NCBI RefSeq assembly: GCF_009863985.1
Contig: NZ_WEZT01000008.1
Coordinates: 1-40,251, forward strand
Origin: Furfurilactobacillus milii
GTDB taxonomy: Bacteria; Bacillota; Bacilli; Lactobacillales; Lactobacillaceae
DNA length: 40,251 bases
Direction: 5' to 3'
The notes beneath the pieces were generated by a model. The model saw only the letters and a program-made list of their open reading frames with translations, did not search any database and had not been told where the DNA came from. Of this stretch, positions 5,369-14,167 are shown piece after piece. A program made the position numbers and the translations under genes. Position 1 is the stretch's first letter; each line of letters starts with the position of its first letter.

Positions 5369-5822
5369 TCAAGTTATCTGTGAACCGTTTCATCCGCAAA
5401 GTGTGCAACGTGGGGCGGCCTTGATTGAAGCATTGGGTGAGGCTGCATATCCGACCGGCGCGCCGTGGTCAGAACCAGTAATTGAAGAGAACATGCAGGC
5501 ACCAACCAGTGTGTACTGGCTAGTTCGAGTAGCAGGTCAGCCCGTGGGCTTTCTTAGCGGAACCAAAGTCATTGATCAATTGGAATTGACTAATTTGGGT
5601 ATCGTAGGATCATGGCAAGGTCATGGTCTTGGTAAACAATTATTAACGACTTGGCTCAAACGATATGAAGCGGGGACAGTGGTAACCTTAGAAGTTCGGG
5701 TTCATAACGAGGCTGCATTGGGGCTGTATGAGAGTCTCAACTTTCATAAATTGATGCGCCGGCCTGACTATTACGACCGTCCCGTCGAAGATGCCTGGAT
5801 TATGCAAAAAAAGATAGAGTGA
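5349..5822 (+). CDS. rimI: Ribosomal protein S18-alanine N-acetyltransferase RimI (second copy)
   Basis: The 157-aa single-domain GNAT protein has the usual RimI length. The acetyl-CoA loop is QGHGLGKQLL and the C-terminal signature is LEVRVHNEAALGLYESLNF. The GTG at 5349 has AAGG about nine bases upstream; an in-frame ATG at 5361 is the alternative and has a weaker site. It overlaps the preceding GNAT gene by 20 bases. Its stop codon lies inside GAGTGATG, the first bases of the structured repeat that separates it from tsaD. By length this copy is the better candidate for true RimI. Confidence 0.8.
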   Translation: MSQAMNNQVICEPFHPQSVQRGAALIEALGEAAYPTGAPWSEPVIEENMQAPTSVYWLVRVAGQPVGFLSGTKVIDQLELTNLGIVGSWQGHGLGKQLLTTWLKRYEAGTVVTLEVRVHNEAALGLYESLNFHKLMRRPDYYDRPVEDAWIMQKKIE

Positions 5823-6098
5823 TGCCGAAGCCCTGGGAGAAGTTGAGCAATAACGTGGAAGGCATGGCATTCGGTGGTTTTCCGAATGAACCGCCTTCCG
5901 GGTTATGCGCAGACTTCTGGGCGACAGGTGCACGTTTTAGAAGAGTGATGCCGAAGCTCGGGAAGGTTCGAGCAACAACGTAAAGGTGGCAGCGTGCAAG
6001 CGCACTTTGCTTGTAGGATAACAACTTTGGGTTGTGCACAGGATCTTGAGCGACAGGTACACGTTTAGAGTGATGCCGAAGCTCGGGCAGGTCCGAGC
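5817..6098 (+). repeat. Structured dispersed repeat, two and a quarter units, upstream of tsaD
   Basis: Units start with GAGTGATGCCGAAGC at 5817, 5943 and 6068 (the last truncated), a spacing of 126 and 125 bases. Each full unit ends in a conserved box containing GCGACAGGT and ACGTTT. In unit one AACGTG (5852-5857) pairs with CACGTT (5931-5936), GGAAGGC (5857-5863) with GCCTTCC (5893-5899), and CATTCGG (5868-5874) with CCGAATG (5882-5888). Unit two keeps the outer AACGT/ACGTT pair with different hairpins inside. Each unit opens with a GCTCG..CGAGC-type stem. Related copies lie at 27030 and 33081. Confidence 0.85.
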
Positions 6099-6114
6099 TC
6101 AAAAGGAGAAAACA

Positions 6115-7155
6115 GTGACAGAAACACGTGAATTGATTTTAGCCTTTGAAACTAGTTGTGATGAAACGAGTGTTGCTGTTGTGGAAAACGGGGAGCACAT
6201 TTTAAGTAACTTTGTCGCAACGCAGATTAAGAGTCACCAACGATTTGGTGGTGTCGTGCCGGAAGTGGCCAGTCGCCATCATATCGAGGAAATTACCATT
6301 GGCATTCGCAAAGCATTGACTGAAGCAGATGTGACGCCTGAAGAATTAACGGCTGTTGCAGTCACTTATGGACCAGGTTTAGTCGGATCGTTGCTAATTG
6401 GTGTGACTGCTGCCAAGACGTTTGCCTTCGCCCATCATTTGCCGTTGGTGCCCGTTAACCATATGGCGGGTCACATCTATGCGGCCCGTTACGTCGAACC
6501 TTTGACGTTTCCATCGCTTGGGTTGTTAGTGTCTGGCGGTCATACCCAGATCGTGTTGATGAAGGCAGCGGGGGAATTCGAAATTATTGGCGACACCCGC
6601 GATGATGCCGCGGGGGAAGCCTTTGATAAAGTGGGCCGCGTGCTGGGTATTCCATATCCTGCTGGTAAGGAAATTGATCGGCTGGCGCACGAAGGCCACG
6701 ATACGTTTAATTTTCCACGGGCGATGATCCATGAAGCTAACTATGATTTTAGCTTCAGTGGCCTTAAGAGTGCGTTTATTAACACGGTGCATAATGCAGA
6801 CCAGCGTGGTGAACAGTTAGATCGCGCAGATTTAGCTGCAAGTTTTCAGGCTAGCGTGGTGGACGTTTTGGTCACCAAGGTATTATCTGCTCTGGAACGG
6901 TACCAAGTTAAACAGCTTGTGTTGGCTGGCGGCGTTGCGGCAAATCACGGTCTTCGTGACGCTTTGAAAGCTAAGATGGCACGTTTTGCACCACAAACGA
7001 AGCTTGTCGCTGCGCCACTGGCATTATGTGGTGATAATGCGGCAATGATTGGTGCGGCTGCGCATATTGCTTATGCTAAGGGTGATCGTGCTGACATGAG
7101 CCTCAATGCAGACCCGAGCTTGGAATTTCCTTGGCTAACTGGCGTTGAAGCATAA
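6115..7155 (+). CDS. tsaD: tRNA N6-adenosine threonylcarbamoyltransferase TsaD
   Basis: TsaD is the catalytic subunit that transfers the threonylcarbamoyl group from threonylcarbamoyl-AMP to tRNA A37. The GTG at 6115 has AAGGAG six bases upstream; the longer upstream frame runs through the repeat and is not real. The result is 346 aa, normal for the family. Visible motifs are the N-terminal [12 protein letters not shown], the metal ligands H116 and H120 in [17 protein letters not shown], and the late nucleotide segment [13 protein letters not shown] with GDNAAMIG. It is the last gene of the t6A cluster and is followed by a strong terminator shared with the convergent ABC-F gene. Confidence 0.95.
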   Translation: MTETRELILAFETSCDETSVAVVENGEHILSNFVATQIKSHQRFGGVVPEVASRHHIEEITIGIRKALTEADVTPEELTAVAVTYGPGLVGSLLIGVTAAKTFAFAHHLPLVPVNHMAGHIYAARYVEPLTFPSLGLLVSGGHTQIVLMKAAGEFEIIGDTRDDAAGEAFDKVGRVLGIPYPAGKEIDRLAHEGHDTFNFPRAMIHEANYDFSFSGLKSAFINTVHNADQRGEQLDRADLAASFQASVVDVLVTKVLSALERYQVKQLVLAGGVAANHGLRDALKAKMARFAPQTKLVAAPLALCGDNAAMIGAAAHIAYAKGDRADMSLNADPSLEFPWLTGVEA

Positions 7156-7178
7156 AATGTAAATATAGGTGCAACTGA

Positions 7179-7232
7179 AAAAGGGATCACATCAATGCGG
7201 CAAGTAGCCGGTTAGATGTGATCCCTCTTTTA
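7179..7232. terminator. Bidirectional terminator between tsaD and ABC-F gene
   Basis: AAAGGGATCACATC (from about 7180) pairs with GATGTGATCCCTCTTT (to about 7230). A and T tracts on both sides suit the two convergent genes. Confidence 0.85.
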
Positions 7233-7246
7233 ATTGTCTGTTTAAA

Positions 7247-9205
7247 TCACTGTAGGTGGTGATCATTATTATAGGCTTCCAATGCTTCGCCAGCTGCTGC
7301 CCACTTTTCTGACAGACTGTCACTTTGTGCATCCAGGTCGTCCAACTGATGTTGAAGGTCCGTTAACTTACCGATGTCACTGGCGTTTTCAGGCGCCTGC
7401 ATTGCCTCAGTTATTGTCTGGCTTTGTTGGTCAAGATCGTCAATTTGCGTTTCCAACTCATCGACAGCGCGTTGCAACTTTCTTTGCTCGCGTTGTTCAG
7501 CTTTATTGGCGGCATAATTTGATACACTGGCAGTTGACGAGTTATCAGACTCAGTTTCGTGATGCTCGGCATCAGCCGACGCTGACCGCTTAGCGAGTTC
7601 GGCCTGATAATCATCGTAATCGCCTTCAAACCACTGCGTCCCCGAGGCGGACAATTCAACGATTTCTGTGGCGATCTGGTTGATAAAATAACGGTCATGC
7701 GAAACGAATAAAACAGTCCCCATGAAATTGTTAAGCGCTTTTTCCAGTACTTCTCGCGAATCGATATCTAAATGGTTCGTCGGTTCATCAAGAATTAAAA
7801 AGTTGTCATGATCAAGCGACAATTTAGTTAGTGACAAACGGGCACGTTCGCCACCGCTTAAATTATGAACGGGCTTCGCAACGTCATCACCAGTAAAGAG
7901 AAAACTGCCGAGTAGGGTGCGCACATCCCGTTCGGGCATGGTAGGATGCTCGTCCCACACTTCGTTTAAAACGGTTTTCTCATCGTGAAGCACGGCTTGT
8001 TCCTGATCATAGTAGCCAATCGTAACGCTGCCACCAATCTTAACGGTGCCCGCTAGCAAGGGGAGTTGATGCAGAATTGATTTTAGCAGGGTCGATTTTC
8101 CAACCCCGTTAGGTCCGATAATGCCCACAACATGTTGTTTAACAACGTGAAAGTTTACGTTAGTTGCCAGTGGATGATCGGGCTCATAGCCAATGCTGAC
8201 GTTGTCGACATTGAGGACTTCCTTGCCACTTTCGCTATCAGATGTGAAACGAATCCGAATAGATTGATCATCATCTTTAGGCGCTTCCAAACGGTTCATT
8301 TTCTCCAATTGCTTGCGCCGTGACTGAGCCCGTTTAGTGGTGGATGCGCGAACAATGTTACGATTGACGAAATCCTCAAGCGCATTGATTTGTGTTTGTT
8401 GTTTTTCAAACGCCCGTTGTTTGGTTTTGATTCGTTCGGCCTTTTGGGTTAAGTAGGCAGAGTAGTTGCCATGGTAGTGAGTCAGGGTGTGCTGATTCAT
8501 GTCAAACACATCCTGCACCACGTGATCGAGAAAGTAACGGTCATGTGAAACAATCAAGACTGCACCAGGATAGCCTTTCAAGTAGTCTTCCAACCATGAC
8601 AACGTTTCAATATCCAGGTGGTTAGTAGGCTCATCCAAAATAAGTAAGTCAGGCTGTTGCAGCAAGTACTTTGCGAGTGCGAGCTGTGTTTTTTGACCAC
8701 CAGAAAAGCTCATGACATTGCGTTGAAAGGTGGATTCATCAAAGTGAAAGGCGTGTAAAACACCACGAATTGAAGCCTGGTAGCCATACCCGTTGTTAGC
8801 CTCAAAATCATGTTGTGTTTGGTCGTAAGCATTTAACAAACGTTTGTAAGCGTCACTTTGATGATCAGCAGTGGGATCGGCAATTTGCTGTTCCAATTCG
8901 CGCAGCTGTCGTTCTTGTTGCTGCTGGGTAGCAAAAACCGTCAGCATTTCATCCCATACAGTGTTGTCTGAATCGAGCCCAGCATCTTGTGGCAAATACC
9001 CGATGGTCATGCCCTTGGCAACCGATACTGTACCTTCATCGGGATCATTAATACCAGCGATAATTTTAAGCAAGGTGGACTTGCCGGCACCATTTCGACC
9101 AACCAGTCCTACACGGCCGTGGTCTTCAATTGTCATCGAAACATGTTCAAACAGGGTGTCTGCGCCAAAACGGCGAGCGACCTGTTGAACCTGAAGAACT
9201 AACAT
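7247..9205 (-). CDS. ABC-F family ATPase (YdiF/Uup-like)
   Basis: This soluble protein has two ABC domains and no membrane segments. ABC-F proteins bind the ribosomal E site and help stalled or hibernating ribosomes. Domain one has Walker A GRNGAGKST, signature SFSGGQKTQ and Walker B LLILDEPTNHLD. Domain two has GPNGVGKST, LSGGERARLS and LILDEPTNHLD. The arm and linker region lies at about 240-310, and a charged coiled-coil tail starts near residue 570. At 652 aa it matches YdiF of Bacillus subtilis, which lies next to tsaD and rex there too. AAGGAG lies seven bases before the ATG. It is not a transporter. Antibiotic-resistance function is not indicated. Confidence 0.9.
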   Translation of the reverse strand: MLVLQVQQVARRFGADTLFEHVSMTIEDHGRVGLVGRNGAGKSTLLKIIAGINDPDEGTVSVAKGMTIGYLPQDAGLDSDNTVWDEMLTVFATQQQQERQLRELEQQIADPTADHQSDAYKRLLNAYDQTQHDFEANNGYGYQASIRGVLHAFHFDESTFQRNVMSFSGGQKTQLALAKYLLQQPDLLILDEPTNHLDIETLSWLEDYLKGYPGAVLIVSHDRYFLDHVVQDVFDMNQHTLTHYHGNYSAYLTQKAERIKTKQRAFEKQQTQINALEDFVNRNIVRASTTKRAQSRRKQLEKMNRLEAPKDDDQSIRIRFTSDSESGKEVLNVDNVSIGYEPDHPLATNVNFHVVKQHVVGIIGPNGVGKSTLLKSILHQLPLLAGTVKIGGSVTIGYYDQEQAVLHDEKTVLNEVWDEHPTMPERDVRTLLGSFLFTGDDVAKPVHNLSGGERARLSLTKLSLDHDNFLILDEPTNHLDIDSREVLEKALNNFMGTVLFVSHDRYFINQIATEIVELSASGTQWFEGDYDDYQAELAKRSASADAEHHETESDNSSTASVSNYAANKAEQREQRKLQRAVDELETQIDDLDQQSQTITEAMQAPENASDIGKLTDLQHQLDDLDAQSDSLSEKWAAAGEALEAYNNDHHLQ

Positions 9206-9569
9206 ATGCGTACTCCTTCATCTGGATTAGTTAAACACTATTCTAGCATGTTCAGCGCGGTGACACTATGTTGGACTGTCAGTCCACGAAAAACGTTTCG
9301 AATGGTCAAAATTGGGGCAGATTGTGAAGAGCAACATTTTTGTCGTTGTGATTAAGCTAACAAGACCGCCTGTTTTACCCTTTTTGAAACAGGTATAAAG
9401 GCTTGTATATTTGCTAGTTTTACCCCGGCATTTTACGAAATGCCCTTATCAGTTTGTGAAATGCCCGAAGACTGGTATGAAATATGCTTCACAATAACCG
9501 TCCTTATGCTATAATTTACGTATAGTTTATTTTCACAAACAAATGTAGGATTAAAAGGAGTGAACCGCT
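9206..9569. promoter_or_regulatory. Divergent control region between ABC-F gene and rex
   Basis: The minus-strand ABC-F gene has a TAGAAT -10 near 9241 with a poor -35. GGACTGtCAGTCC (9273-9285) is a small perfect palindrome. GGCATTT (9427-9433) pairs with AAATGCC (9438-9444). TGAAATGCC-like words then recur at intervals of about 21 bases. TTGTGAA (9454-9460) and TTCACAA (9488-9494 and 9532-9538) match halves of the Rex operator, but no full palindrome is formed. Confidence 0.5.
9488..9515 (+). promoter_or_regulatory. rex promoter with Rex half-site at -35
   Basis: TTCACA (9488-9493) and a consensus TATAAT (9510-9515) are separated by 16 bases. The -35 overlaps a TTCACAA Rex half-site, consistent with autoregulation by NADH status. 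Confidence 0.65.
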
Positions 9570-10232
9570 GTGGCTGAACAACGAATTCCACGCGCGACAG
9601 CAAAAAGGCTGCCGATTTATTACCGTTACTTAAATATTTTACTGGATGCGGATAAAACGCGCGTTTCGTCCACTGAGCTGTCTGAGGCTGTTAAAGTCGA
9701 TTCAGCGACGATTCGCCGTGATTTCTCTTACTTTGGCGCATTGGGCAAACGTGGTTATGGGTACGATGTTCCTAAACTGATTGAATTCTTTAAAAAGATT
9801 CTCAATCAAGATCAATTGACTAATGTTGCGCTGGTCGGGGTTGGTAATCTTGGGCATGCGTTGCTTAACTTTAATTTCCATCAGAACAGTAACGTTCGAA
9901 TCAGTGCTGCTTTTGATGTTAATGACAATATCGTCAACACGGTTCAAAGTGGTGTCCCGATTTATCCGTTGTCAGAGATGGGTAAACAGCTGCGTGATCA
10001 ACAGATCGCCATTGCAATTATTACGGTGCCAGAAAACACGGCGCAAGAGGTCACTGACGAATTGGCAAAGGCTGATGTACGCGGAATCTTGAACTTTACG
10101 CCACGGCGGTTGTCTGTTCCTGATACGATTCGGGTTCAAAATGTTGATTTGACTAACGAACTCCAAACGTTGATCTATTTTATTGACAATTATGGCGAGC
10201 TGTTAGGCGGAAATGAAAAGTCTCAAGATTAA
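9570..10232 (+). CDS. rex: Redox-sensing transcriptional repressor Rex
   Basis: Rex binds TTGTGAA..TTCACAA operators and releases them when the NADH/NAD+ ratio rises, controlling fermentation genes. The GTG start has AAAGGAG nine bases upstream. The 220-aa protein has a winged-helix N-terminus with [20 protein letters not shown] (about 42-61) and a Rossmann domain with GVGNLGHAL near 91. The C-terminal swapped helix is [10 protein letters not shown]. Length is normal for the family. The gene is monocistronic, ending at a strong terminator. Confidence 0.95.
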   Translation: MAEQRIPRATAKRLPIYYRYLNILLDADKTRVSSTELSEAVKVDSATIRRDFSYFGALGKRGYGYDVPKLIEFFKKILNQDQLTNVALVGVGNLGHALLNFNFHQNSNVRISAAFDVNDNIVNTVQSGVPIYPLSEMGKQLRDQQIAIAIITVPENTAQEVTDELAKADVRGILNFTPRRLSVPDTIRVQNVDLTNELQTLIYFIDNYGELLGGNEKSQD

Positions 10233-10261
10233 TTAGAAAACTGAATTATTGCTTCTTGAAT

Positions 10262-10321
10262 AGGCGTTTGGGGTGTTGGTCAGACAAAAATGGTTTGACT
10301 TAATCTCCAAACGCCTTTTGT
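10262..10321 (+). terminator. rex terminator
   Basis: AGGCGTTTGG (10262-10271) pairs with CCAAACGCCT (about 10307-10316), followed by TTTTG. The loop is long but the stem is perfect. Confidence 0.75.
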
Positions 10322-10351
10322 GATGCGGTTCCTAAGACAGCTGACAAACTT

Positions 10352-10368
10352 TTTGACTAAGTTTGACC
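10352..10368 (-). promoter_or_regulatory. CtsR operator upstream of groESL
   Basis: Read on the minus strand the site is GGTCAAA-CTT-AGTCAAA, matching the CtsR direct heptad repeat with a three-base spacer. It lies just upstream of the groES -35, so CtsR would block the promoter in unstressed cells. Confidence 0.8.
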
Positions 10369-10375
10369 AAAACAC

Positions 10376-10404
10376 TTGCATTCAGAAACAGGCATGGTTA
10401 TCAT
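10376..10404 (+). promoter_or_regulatory. groESL promoter
   Basis: TTGCAT (10376-10381) and TATCAT (10399-10404) are separated by 17 bases. The promoter lies between the CtsR box and the CIRCE element. Confidence 0.75.
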
Positions 10405-10415
10405 AGAGCATGTTG

Positions 10416-10442
10416 TTAGCACTTAACGTGTAAGAGTGCTAA
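10416..10442. promoter_or_regulatory. CIRCE element (HrcA operator)
   Basis: TTAGCACTT-N9-GAGTGCTAA matches the CIRCE consensus with one mismatch in the left arm (final T for C). It lies about 12 bases downstream of the -10, in the transcribed leader of groES. Confidence 0.95.
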
Positions 10443-10480
10443 AAGCATTTAATTTCAACGAAATTATTGGAGGGATTAAC

Positions 10481-10765
10481 GTGTTAAAACCATTAGGAGA
10501 TCGCGTTATTTTACAAGCTGCTGAAGAAGAAGAACAAACTGTTGGCGGCATTGTGCTTGCCAGCAACGCTCAAGAAAAGCCAACCACTGGGAAGGTTATC
10601 TCAGTTGGTGAAGGCCGCGTCTTAGACAATGGTACAAAGGTTGCACCATCTGTTAAGGAAGGCGACACCGTTATGTTTGATAAGTACGCCGGCACAGCAG
10701 TATCGTACGAGGGTAATGATTACCTCGTTCTCCATGAAAAAGACATTGTCGCAGTTGTGGACTAG
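10481..10765 (+). CDS. groES: Co-chaperonin GroES
   Basis: GroES is the heptameric lid of the GroEL folding chamber. The GTG at 10481 has TTGGAGGG seven bases upstream, giving 94 aa starting [12 protein letters not shown]; the upstream ATG at 10436 lies in the CIRCE leader and is not used. The mobile loop [19 protein letters not shown] (about 16-34) is present. It precedes groEL by 70 bases in a heat-shock operon controlled by HrcA and CtsR. Confidence 0.97.
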   Translation: MLKPLGDRVILQAAEEEEQTVGGIVLASNAQEKPTTGKVISVGEGRVLDNGTKVAPSVKEGDTVMFDKYAGTAVSYEGNDYLVLHEKDIVAVVD

Positions 10766-10787
10766 TTAAAGTTTACAGTGCGTTTGA

Positions 10788-12470
<1,683 letters not shown>

Positions 12471-12516
12471 CTTAATTGAACATCAATGCTGTTTTGTTAA
12501 CTATTAACAGCAAACT

Positions 12517-12562
12517 TAAAAGTCAGAACCTACGCAATGCTTTCGTAGATTCTGACTTTTTG
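12517..12562 (+). terminator. groEL terminator
   Basis: AAAAGTCAGAA-CCTACG (12518-12534) pairs with CGTAG-A-TTCTGACTTTT (12544-12561), followed by TTGTTTT. The stem is long with one interruption. Confidence 0.85.
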
Positions 12563-12885
12563 TTTTGCAGCAAACATTAACGATGACTGCCGTTGCGTCA
12601 GCCAAAGACGCCGTTTCATGGGACCGGTCTCAGCCCCGCAAAGACCACGTGTCTTTAACCTCGACTTGGAACCGAAGTGCACGTTTCCAAGCTCGTCCGA
12701 CAATTCTAAGTGGCATAAATCTCGCCACTAAGAATTGTTATCACGAAACTCTGTCTTTGTCTGACTTCACTAACATCAGCAAGTGACTCCCACATTTAAA
12801 AGTCGCACGTTGAGATCGATAAACAAACGTAAATGACATCAACTGTAATATTAAATATTGCAGCGGCGATTGCATCATTGAGATG
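12563..12885. other. Hairpin-rich non-coding region after groEL
   Basis: No gene is supported here. Several short hairpins follow one another: GGTCT..AGACC (about 12626-12648), AAAGAC-cacgt-GTCTTT just after, and CTTGGAA..TTCCAAG (about 12665-12691). The longest is ACAATTCTAAGTGGC (12700-12714) with GCCACTAAGAATTGT (12724-12738), with one mismatch. No T runs follow the stems. The layout suggests a folded RNA or a palindromic repeat rather than terminators. Confidence 0.5.
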
Positions 12886-13767
12886 CTATTTGATTAAACT
12901 GATCCAAGCCAGCGCCGGTTCCCATGAAAAGGATTGTTTGACCTTCATAGCGACAGGATCGGTTGAATCCAATTCTCCAAAAATCGAAACGAGTTGGGTT
13001 CGTTTGAACAATTGGAGTTGAATTTTCAGAAGGTCGATAACATGATGGGCATCATCGTCGACATCCGTGAGCCAACCAACGTCCAAGGACGATTCAGCAT
13101 CACCGGGAAAAACGAAACTCAAGGCTTTGAATTCGCCATCAACAAGTGTTGCCAATGACCAGTCGAGATAGGGCAGTTCACCATCCACGTTCCGAGCCCA
13201 ATTTTCAATGCTTAGGTGAGCAGCGGGATTATCTTGGTGAACCAGCTCATACTGTTCGCGCAATAATGTGAGCGCTTTGTTCTTCATTGTTGATTGTTGC
13301 CAGACCTCACGTAACGTGGTCACATTATCAGGGAGTGCAGTGTCTGCTAATGAGACTTTATCGAGCAACAAATCAGGCATCCACGTTTTACGGAAAATGT
13401 GATAGCCCTGTTTTTCAAAATAGGCAGTCTTTCGTGTTTGAGGTTCCCAATACATGACAATTAACGGTAACGTAATGCTTAATTCATCAAGCCGAGCTTG
13501 TTCTCGGGATACTAGACCAGACAGAACTTCATTTGTCGGAATTGACCGTGGACTCAACACAATTCGGATGTTTTGATGATGAGGATGCACTTGGTTTTGC
13601 CAACTTGTGATGAAACCAAGGGGATGATCGTTTTCATCAACGGCTACAAAGGTGAGGTCGGGATTATTATTTGCAAAGTATTTGAATTGATCATCACGAT
13701 CTGCCGCGGCAAATGCCACGATTTTGCTGAGATCAGATGGTCTAACGTTACGAATTGTTATTTTCAT
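12886..13767 (-). CDS. GNAT-family acetyltransferase, function unknown
   Basis: The ATG at 13767 is preferred because AAGGAAA lies about eight bases upstream, giving 293 aa. The N-terminal half (MKITIRNVRPSDLSKIVAFA ... FVAVDENDHPLGFI) looks like a GNAT beta-sheet core. The HP-HHQNIRIVLSPRSIPTNEVLSGLV stretch would be the acetyl-CoA region, without the classical Q/RxxGxG loop. A second, more diverged GNAT-like half follows (SLATLVDGEFKALSFVFPGD). I do not recognise a specific substrate. It is convergent with groEL and divergent from the potassium transporter. Confidence 0.6.
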   Translation of the reverse strand: MKITIRNVRPSDLSKIVAFAAADRDDQFKYFANNNPDLTFVAVDENDHPLGFITSWQNQVHPHHQNIRIVLSPRSIPTNEVLSGLVSREQARLDELSITLPLIVMYWEPQTRKTAYFEKQGYHIFRKTWMPDLLLDKVSLADTALPDNVTTLREVWQQSTMKNKALTLLREQYELVHQDNPAAHLSIENWARNVDGELPYLDWSLATLVDGEFKALSFVFPGDAESSLDVGWLTDVDDDAHHVIDLLKIQLQLFKRTQLVSIFGELDSTDPVAMKVKQSFSWEPALAWISLIK

Positions 13768-13872
13768 GAGATTTTCCTTAAAGTTGAGTTGAAAATTTAT
13801 GTACATTATACTGCTAATTCGATGATGAAATACCCGCTCGGCTAAGTTTTAAAGGCCACAACCCGATTGACT

Positions 13873-13900
13873 TGAATCAGTCATCAAAGTGGCTATAATG
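13873..13900 (+). promoter_or_regulatory. Promoter of a short transcript upstream of kimA
   Basis: TTGAAT and a consensus TATAAT are separated by 16 bases (about 13873-13900). The next feature downstream is the terminator at 14001-14028, so the default product would be an RNA of about 120 nt. Confidence 0.6.
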
Positions 13901-13906
13901 TGTTGC

Positions 13907-14028
13907 ATGTGCCGGGTTGAAAACCATTTATCGGTTTGCTCATCAAACTTTCATATGAGCTTGGTGTTTGTGTTAATCTGGTGTAAGATGATTGAGCTTG
14001 AAAGCCGCAAGCAAGTTGTGGCTTTTTT
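13907..14028 (+). ncRNA. Putative small RNA or attenuator leader
   Basis: The interval between a consensus promoter and an intrinsic terminator has no open frame with a ribosome site. Possible helices are AACC..GGTT near 13921-13936 and GCTCAT..ATGAGC near 13938-13960. It could be a free small RNA, or a riboswitch/attenuator deciding read-through into the KimA-like gene. No known class is recognised. Confidence 0.4.
14001..14028 (+). terminator. Intrinsic terminator in the kimA leader
   Basis: AAAGCCGCAA (14001-14010) pairs with TTGTGGCTTT (about 14016-14025) with one G-T pair, followed by TTTT. It stands 140 bases before the KimA-like start codon. Confidence 0.75.
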
Positions 14029-14085
14029 GCCGTTTTTAGCCAACCAATTGAGTTAATTGGCTGACCGTTTAAATAAATGATAAGT

Positions 14086-14112
14086 CTATTTTTATAAAAT
14101 AGCCGATATAAT
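14086..14112 (+). promoter_or_regulatory. kimA-proximal promoter with overlapping operator
   Basis: TATAAT lies at 14107-14112. The perfect inverted repeat CTATTTT-tat-AAAATAG (14086-14102) covers the place of the -35, so a repressor or activator site is likely. The -35 itself is poor. Confidence 0.5.
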
Positions 14113-14116
14113 GGGT

Positions 14117-14147
14117 GACAGCTAACGGTGTTTGACCATTAGCTGTC
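14117..14147 (+). promoter_or_regulatory. 5'-UTR hairpin before the KimA-like RBS
   Basis: GACAGCTAA (from about 14117) pairs with TTAGCTGTC (to about 14147), a perfect 9-bp stem with a 13-base loop. It ends seven bases before the AAAGGAG. No T run follows, so it may tune translation or mRNA stability. Confidence 0.5.
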
Positions 14148-14167
14148 CGTTTAAAAGGAGTTTCAAT

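Larger units (their letters stand above)
13768..14085. other. Leader and control region upstream of the KimA-like gene
   Basis: This stretch holds no protein gene. It contains a good promoter at 13873-13900, about 100 bases of foldable sequence (for example GCTCAT..ATGAGC, about 13938-13960), an intrinsic terminator at 14001-14028 and an AATTGG-type stem near 14044-14061. Together they outline a short independent transcript or an attenuated leader. I could not match it to the c-di-AMP riboswitch that controls Bacillus kimA. Confidence 0.45.

Noticed and set aside
5688-5933. Minus-strand frame starting MHLSPRSLRITRK
   Set aside because: The same N-terminus opens another minus-strand frame at 33199. 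Both are the reverse complement of the dispersed repeat, have no ribosome site and run into rimI or yvlD/pspC on the other strand.
9454-9494. Complete Rex operator upstream of rex
   Set aside because: Only separated half-sites are present. None aligns as TTGTGAA-N4-TTCACAA, so I report half-sites only.
12565-12786. 73-aa frame in the hairpin-rich gap after groEL
   Set aside because: It has no ribosome site, unusual composition, and is crossed by strong palindromes.
14117-14129. c-di-AMP (ydaO) riboswitch hallmark GACAGCTAAC upstream of the KimA-like gene
   Set aside because: The word is one arm of a simple hairpin. The other hallmarks (GGGGTGAA and GGGAACC segments) are missing.
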